A stretch of DNA of 36,487 bases. Origin: UMGS1933 sp051891435. Its GTDB lineage: Bacteria; Bacillota; Clostridia; TANB77; CAG-508. Position numbers and translations under genes: made by a program. The stretch lies in assembly GCA_051891435.1 (NCBI GenBank), contig JBJFFE010000059.1, positions 1 through 36,487 on the forward strand, written 5' to 3'. Positions 34,797 through 36,487 of this stretch are shown here, one piece after another. Below the pieces are notes generated by a model. It had not been told where the DNA came from. It searched no databases and was given only the letters and a program-made list of their open reading frames with translations. The stretch's first letter is position 1. Each line of letters begins with the position of its first letter.

Positions 34797-36487
34797 TTAT
34801 TTTACAACAACTGTAATTGTTAATCCTGCTTTATTCTCTTTAATTAAATAAGTATTACCTTTTACAAGGTGTATAATATCAGCACAGTCTACATCTTCAT
34901 TAGTTTCTTTATTTTTTATCCAATCAATTCCTCCATTATTTCTAATGTATATATTTCCATCGGTTGTTTTGCAATAGAAAATTTGATTTGTAACATCACC
35001 ATTTACTATTACTGGAGTAATTTGACCGACAAATCCATATTGTTTAATGTCACTACTTCCATATTTTTTAACTTTATTTTGCCAGAATGAACTTGCTTCA
35101 GATTCAGCATCTTCTATCTTCTTAAATTGTGCATATAAGTTTAAGTTGGCATTTATTGTTTTTATATCTCCGATAACATAAACAACTTCATTGTCATCTT
35201 TCCAAGTTCCAGCGAAAACATATCCCTCTGGTGGAACAATAGTTAATTCAGTATCATCTTTTATTGTATGTGTTGCTCCAGCTGATTCTGTAAATTCTCC
35301 TAATTTCACACTTCCATTATAATATGTTACTATAAATTTATTTATTTTGTATGTTACTGTTACTGTCACGTCACTTGCTGGCATTGTTCCTTCTACTACT
35401 AATTTATCTGCTGCATATCCTTCGATTACTGGGCTTGTTACACTGTAAGCTTCATTATAGTTTAATGTGTCTGTATATGTTTCTGCTGCTTTGCTTCCAT
35501 CTTCATATACATAATTTACTGTTAAATCATAGCTGTTTATTTTGTATGTTACTGTTACTGTTACATCATTTGCTGGCATTGTTCCTGATACAACTAACTT
35601 ATCTGCTGTGTATCCTTCGATTACTGGGCTTGTTACACTGTAAGTTTCATTATAGTTTAATGTATCTGTATATGTTTCTGCTGCTTTGCTTCCGTCTTCA
35701 TATACATAATTTACTGTTAAATCATAGCTGTTTATTTTGTATGTTACTGTTACTGTTACATCATTTGCTGGCATTGTTCCTGATACAACTAACTTATCTG
35801 CTGTGTATCCTTCGATTACTGGGCTTGTTACACTGTAAGTTTCATTATAGTTTAATGTATCTGTATATGTTTCTGCTGCTTTGCTTCCATCTTCATATAC
35901 ATAATTTACTGTTAAATTATAGCTGTTTATTTTGTATGTTACTGTTACCTCTACGTCATCTGCTGGCATTGTTCCTGATACTACTAATTTGTCTGCTGTA
36001 TATCCTTCAATTACTGGGCTTGTTACACTGTATGGTTCTTGATAGTTTAATATATCTACATATGTTTCTGCTGCTTTACTTCCATCTTCATATACATAAT
36101 TTACTTTTAAATTATAATCTTCTTTTACATAATAAACCTTGATTACATTATTTTCTACATTTGTAGAAATTGTTAAAGGATAATTTTCTGTGTGTCCAAA
36201 TCTATATCCCGTTATGTTTTTATCATCGTATTTATTAATCACACTTCCAAATGTTGCTGTGTATGGTTCAGTTTTGCTGTCGTCTTTAACATTTCCATAG
36301 TAATATTCTACTGTGTAACCATAGCTGTTTATTTTGTATGTTACTGTTACTGTTACGTCATCTGCTGGCATTGTTCCTGATACTACTAATTTATCAGCTG
36401 TGTATCCTTCAATTACTGGACTTGTTACACTATAAGCTTCATTATAGTTTAATGTATCTGTATATGTTTCTGCTGCTTTGCTTCCGT
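34797..36487 (-). CDS. MucBP-repeat surface protein, 5' end outside the window
   Basis: About 562 residues are visible and the frame stays open to the window end, so the N-terminus is missing. The visible part is built of MucBP-like units of about 65 residues (LTVNYVYEDGSKAAETYTDT...YSVTSPVIEGYTADKLVVSGTMPADDVTVTVTYKINS), one variant unit with YTVEYYYGNVKDDSKTEPY, an InlB-like stretch (FIVTYYNGSVKLGEF...GTWKDDNEVVYVIGDIKTINANLNLYAQFKK), and a 120-residue C-terminal domain ending TYLIKENKAGLTITVVVK. MucBP units bind mucin or mediate adhesion. There is no LPXTG at this end, so anchoring must be by another route. Apparent internal ATG starts lie mid-repeat and are not real. Confidence 0.82.
   Translation of the reverse strand, partial: GSKAAETYTDTLNYNEAYSVTSPVIEGYTADKLVVSGTMPADDVTVTVTYKINSYGYTVEYYYGNVKDDSKTEPYTATFGSVINKYDDKNITGYRFGHTENYPLTISTNVENNVIKVYYVKEDYNLKVNYVYEDGSKAAETYVDILNYQEPYSVTSPVIEGYTADKLVVSGTMPADDVEVTVTYKINSYNLTVNYVYEDGSKAAETYTDTLNYNETYSVTSPVIEGYTADKLVVSGTMPANDVTVTVTYKINSYDLTVNYVYEDGSKAAETYTDTLNYNETYSVTSPVIEGYTADKLVVSGTMPANDVTVTVTYKINSYDLTVNYVYEDGSKAAETYTDTLNYNEAYSVTSPVIEGYAADKLVVEGTMPASDVTVTVTYKINKFIVTYYNGSVKLGEFTESAGATHTIKDDTELTIVPPEGYVFAGTWKDDNEVVYVIGDIKTINANLNLYAQFKKIEDAESEASSFWQNKVKKYGSSDIKQYGFVGQITPVIVNGDVTNQIFYCKTTDGNIYIRNNGGIDWIKNKETNEDVDCADIIHLVKGNTYLIKENKAGLTITVVVK
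35326..36105 (-). repeat. Four tandem 195-bp units in the MucBP gene
   Basis: Units start near 35326, 35521, 35716 and 35911 with an exact 195-bp (65-codon) period. The two central units (35521-35910) are almost identical at DNA level, pointing to recent duplication or gene conversion; the outer two have diverged more. A further partial copy runs from about 36310 to the window end. Confidence 0.9.

Noticed and set aside
35351..36142. Long plus-strand Leu-rich frame
   Set aside because: It is the antisense shadow of the MucBP repeats, kept open by their 195-bp period, with no ribosome site.
1..36487. CRISPR arrays, tRNA and rRNA genes
   Set aside because: No regularly spaced direct repeats outside the MucBP gene and no cloverleaf or rRNA sequence was recognised on either strand.

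Overview
This is an AT-rich window, mostly coded on the minus strand, with A/T-ending codons and strong AGGAGG-type ribosome binding sites. Gene content (radA-disA, FtsK/SpoIIIE, a PdaB/YlxY-like deacetylase, an alpha2-type GlyRS, HtpX, RsmD, MurB, HolA, YvcK) fits an uncultured Clostridia-type Firmicute, perhaps from the gut. That placement is inference from protein flavour only.

Layout. 1-2.5 kb: M19 dipeptidase-like protein, a transthyretin-fold protein with a metal-binding tail, a standalone E2/CAT-fold protein. 2.6-8.5 kb (minus): small membrane protein, holA, glycogen debranching enzyme, YvcK-like protein, murB. 8.5-11.1 kb: accessory block with a prepilin-like protein whose C-terminus looks like a diversity-generating retroelement (DGR) target, a (GT)n leader, palindromes and an ORF6N protein. 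11.3-16.9 kb: htpX, then the minus operon glyS - nucleoside kinase - RNHCP protein, and a membrane-anchored cyclophilin. 17-20.7 kb: second prepilin-like protein, then radA-disA. 20.8-29.7 kb: GH15, beta-CASP hydrolase, coiled-coil protein, FtsK, V-ATPase-H-like protein, RsmD. 29.8-36.5 kb: P-type Ca2+-ATPase, polysaccharide deacetylase, small proteins and a MucBP-repeat surface protein running off the window.

Main discovery: five conserved genes (GDE, disA, radA, Ca2+-ATPase, polysaccharide deacetylase) are each broken by one or more +1 shifts, ten in all, and every one has the same form. An in-frame CGG followed by A or T stands where the family has a glycine; skipping the C (CGGN read as glycine) restores the conserved protein exactly, to normal family length. 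radA needs four such events, the ATPase three. Reading all other genes I found no in-frame CGG used as an ordinary codon, while the tetramer CGGA in other frames is common and harmless. This suggests that CGG is not an arginine codon here and that CGGN is decoded as glycine by a four-base-reading tRNA or by efficient +1 shifting at an unassigned codon.

Second discovery: a family of about 105-146 bp intergenic hairpin elements sharing an invariant basal internal loop, with stems that co-vary between copies and interchangeable apical domains. Several are flanked by a second hairpin type in a repeated pair arrangement.
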